Shown: piece by piece, positions 62,654 to 64,000 of the stretch
How the letters are laid out: each line of letters begins with the position of its first letter
Position numbering within the stretch: position 1 is the stretch's first letter
NCBI GenBank assembly: GCA_018401735.1
Contig: JAGYKI010000003.1
Location: 1-64,000 of the forward strand
Length of the DNA stretch: 64,000 bases
Direction: 5' to 3'
From: Schleiferiaceae bacterium
GTDB lineage: Bacteria; Bacteroidota; Bacteroidia; Flavobacteriales; Schleiferiaceae
Program-made: the position numbers and the translations under genes
Notes under the pieces: generated by a model
Databases searched by the model: none
What the model saw: the letters and a program-made list of their open reading frames with translations, nothing else
Told to the model about the DNA's origin: nothing

Positions 62654-64000
62654 TTAGTAAGCTCTAGCGAAAACAACACGCTGTACCGAGTCCTGACCCG
62701 TATAAACGCATTTACCTGCTTGTTTATCGCCTTCCAAGGGTATGCAGCGGATGGTTGCTTTAGTTTCCGTTTTGATCTTTTCTTCGGTTTCAGCGGTGCC
62801 ATCCCAGTGTGCTAAAACGAAGCCCCCGGCAGCAATCTTAGCTTGGAAGTCTTCCCAATCATTTACAGTATGGGTATTCTGATCATTAAAAGTCTGAGCC
62901 TTATTAAAGAGGTTATCTTGAATATCTTCTAAAAGGGACTTAATTCTCTGCTCTATCCCATCCATCGATTCTACCGACTTAGTCATATTATCCCTACGTG
63001 CCAATTCTACGGTATTATTTTCCAAATCTCGAGGCCCCATTGCTATTCTTAAAGGCACGCCTTTCAACTCATATTCGGCAAATTTCCAACCCGGCTTGTG
63101 GGTATCGCGATTATCGAAGTGCACCGAAACGCCAACCTTTTCTAAGTTTTGCTTTATCTCTTTTGCTTTCGCAGAAATCTGTACTAATTGATCCTCTCCT
63201 TTATAAATGGGTACTATCACCACCTGATAAGGCGCTAAGTTTGGAGGAAGTACAAGCCCGTTATCGTCAGAATGAGTCATAATAAGAGCACCTATCAAAC
63301 GCGTGCTCACCCCCCAAGATGTTGCCCAAACGTATTCCTCTTTCCCTTCTTTAGAGGCATATTTAACATCAAATGCCTTGGCAAAATTCTGACCAAGAAA
63401 ATGGCTTGTCCCCGCTTGTAAAGCCTTGCCGTCTTGCATTAAAGCTTCAATACAATAGGTCTCTAAAGCCCCAGCAAAACGCTCACTCTCAGTTTTAACC
63501 CCCTTAATTACTGGAATGGCCATAAAATTCTGCACGAAGTTGGCATAAACCTCTAGCATAGTTTCTGCTTCTTCGATCGCCTCTACCTTGGTGGCGTGCG
63601 CAGTATGACCTTCTTGCCAAAGAAACTCGGCGGTACGAAGAAATAAACGTGTTCGCATTTCCCAGCGCACTACGTTAGCCCATTGGTTTATTTTCAGCGG
63701 CAAGTCGCGATAACTTTGCACCCATCTGCGGTAGGTATCCCATATAATGGTTTCAGAAGTTGGTCTTACTATTAACTCTTCCTCTAGTTTCGCTTCCTCA
63801 TCTACAATTACACCTTTACCATCAGGATCATTTTTAAGGCGATAATGGGTTACTACTGCACATTCCTTTGCAAAACCCTCCACGTGACTGGCTTCTTTAG
63901 AAAAAAATGATTTGGGTATAAAAAGCGGGAAATAGGCATTCTGATGCCCCGTCTGCTTAAATTTGAGATCTAACTCGGCTTGCATCTTTTCCCAAATGGC
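62654..64000 (-). CDS. proS: Prolyl-tRNA synthetase (3' part, cut by window edge)
   Basis: About 448 codons visible; the frame is open to the window end ([20 protein letters not shown]). Class II aminoacyl-tRNA synthetase of the eukaryote/archaeal-like short type: [50 protein letters not shown] (anticodon-binding domain), and the C terminus ending ARAY. The editing INS domain of the E. coli type is absent. Only the N-terminal ~45 residues are outside the window. Confidence 0.95.
   Translation of the reverse strand, partial: AIWEKMQAELDLKFKQTGHQNAYFPLFIPKSFFSKEASHVEGFAKECAVVTHYRLKNDPDGKGVIVDEEAKLEEELIVRPTSETIIWDTYRRWVQSYRDLPLKINQWANVVRWEMRTRLFLRTAEFLWQEGHTAHATKVEAIEEAETMLEVYANFVQNFMAIPVIKGVKTESERFAGALETYCIEALMQDGKALQAGTSHFLGQNFAKAFDVKYASKEGKEEYVWATSWGVSTRLIGALIMTHSDDNGLVLPPNLAPYQVVIVPIYKGEDQLVQISAKAKEIKQNLEKVGVSVHFDNRDTHKPGWKFAEYELKGVPLRIAMGPRDLENNTVELARRDNMTKSVESMDGIEQRIKSLLEDIQDNLFNKAQTFNDQNTHTVNDWEDFQAKIAAGGFVLAHWDGTAETEEKIKTETKATIRCIPLEGDKQAGKCVYTGQDSVQRVVFARAY

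Noticed and set aside
1..64000. CRISPR array, prophage, rRNA operon or restriction/toxin defence island
   Set aside because: No regularly spaced repeats, phage structural genes, rRNA-like sequence, or nuclease/methylase clusters were seen; only one tRNA is present.

Overview
The window looks like a chromosomal segment of a gliding-type Bacteroidota, most likely Flavobacteriales. The support is: several proteins with C-terminal type IX secretion (T9SS) sorting tails, porQ and gldF/gldG, a zinc-ribbon-free type B bL31, the gene order nudix / pyrE-SRPBCC / birA / rsfS-ftsH-LUD-cdsA-psd-acbP, and many genes preceded by the Bacteroidota promoter -7 element TAnnTTTG instead of a Shine-Dalgarno site. 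Genus and species cannot be read from the sequence.

Layout. 1-600: noncoding with degenerate repeats, then typA and a secreted thioredoxin-like T9SS cargo. 3.2-12.5 kb: a heme supercluster. hemH and an AraC-type regulator run leftward; hemA-hemC-hemD-hemE-hemF-hemB-hemL run rightward. It covers every step from glutamyl-tRNA to heme except protoporphyrinogen oxidation. 12.6-23.6 kb: accessory region with large T9SS cargo proteins, a DUF2237 gene, a frameshifted SMUG2-like glycosylase, a frameshifted gliding-motility-CTD protein, and a 1.1 kb gene graveyard holding an IS1595/ISXO2-like transposase relic and a pair of terminal-type inverted repeats. 23.7-27.5 kb: dinB, DUF4197 lipoprotein, ddl, coaD. 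27.6-35 kb: the conserved nudix-to-acbP block. 35-41 kb: cmk, porQ, lon, a GlmU-like nucleotidyltransferase, rpmE2. 41-48.4 kb: envelope proteins, yaaA, pruA, a PPP phosphatase, dnaN. 48.5-53 kb: SAM-hydroxide adenosyltransferase, ABM monooxygenase, gldF, gldG and DUF4340, apparently one operon. 53.4-62 kb: phoH-purC-OMP, an exonuclease/GIY-YIG fusion, DUF5686, two LVIVD-like lipoproteins and a broken membrane-protein gene, yggS. 62.1-64 kb: rpsT, tRNA-Glu and the 3' part of proS.

Themes. Housekeeping genes are intact and tightly packed, with 1-23 nt overlaps. Broken genes are confined to two accessory spots (about 15.3-19.9 kb and 60.8-61.1 kb), and almost all their lesions read as 1-nt losses in short homopolymers, so they are either true decay or localised assembly errors. 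Several promoter boxes lie only 4-10 nt from the ATG, predicting leaderless or nearly leaderless mRNAs. I did not find a clearly new multi-gene system. The most unusual signals are the heme control region with duplicated GGGATATTTTT motifs, the competing hairpins before rpmE2, a terminator-like hairpin inside the LUD gene, and the promoter of yaaA abutting a terminator.
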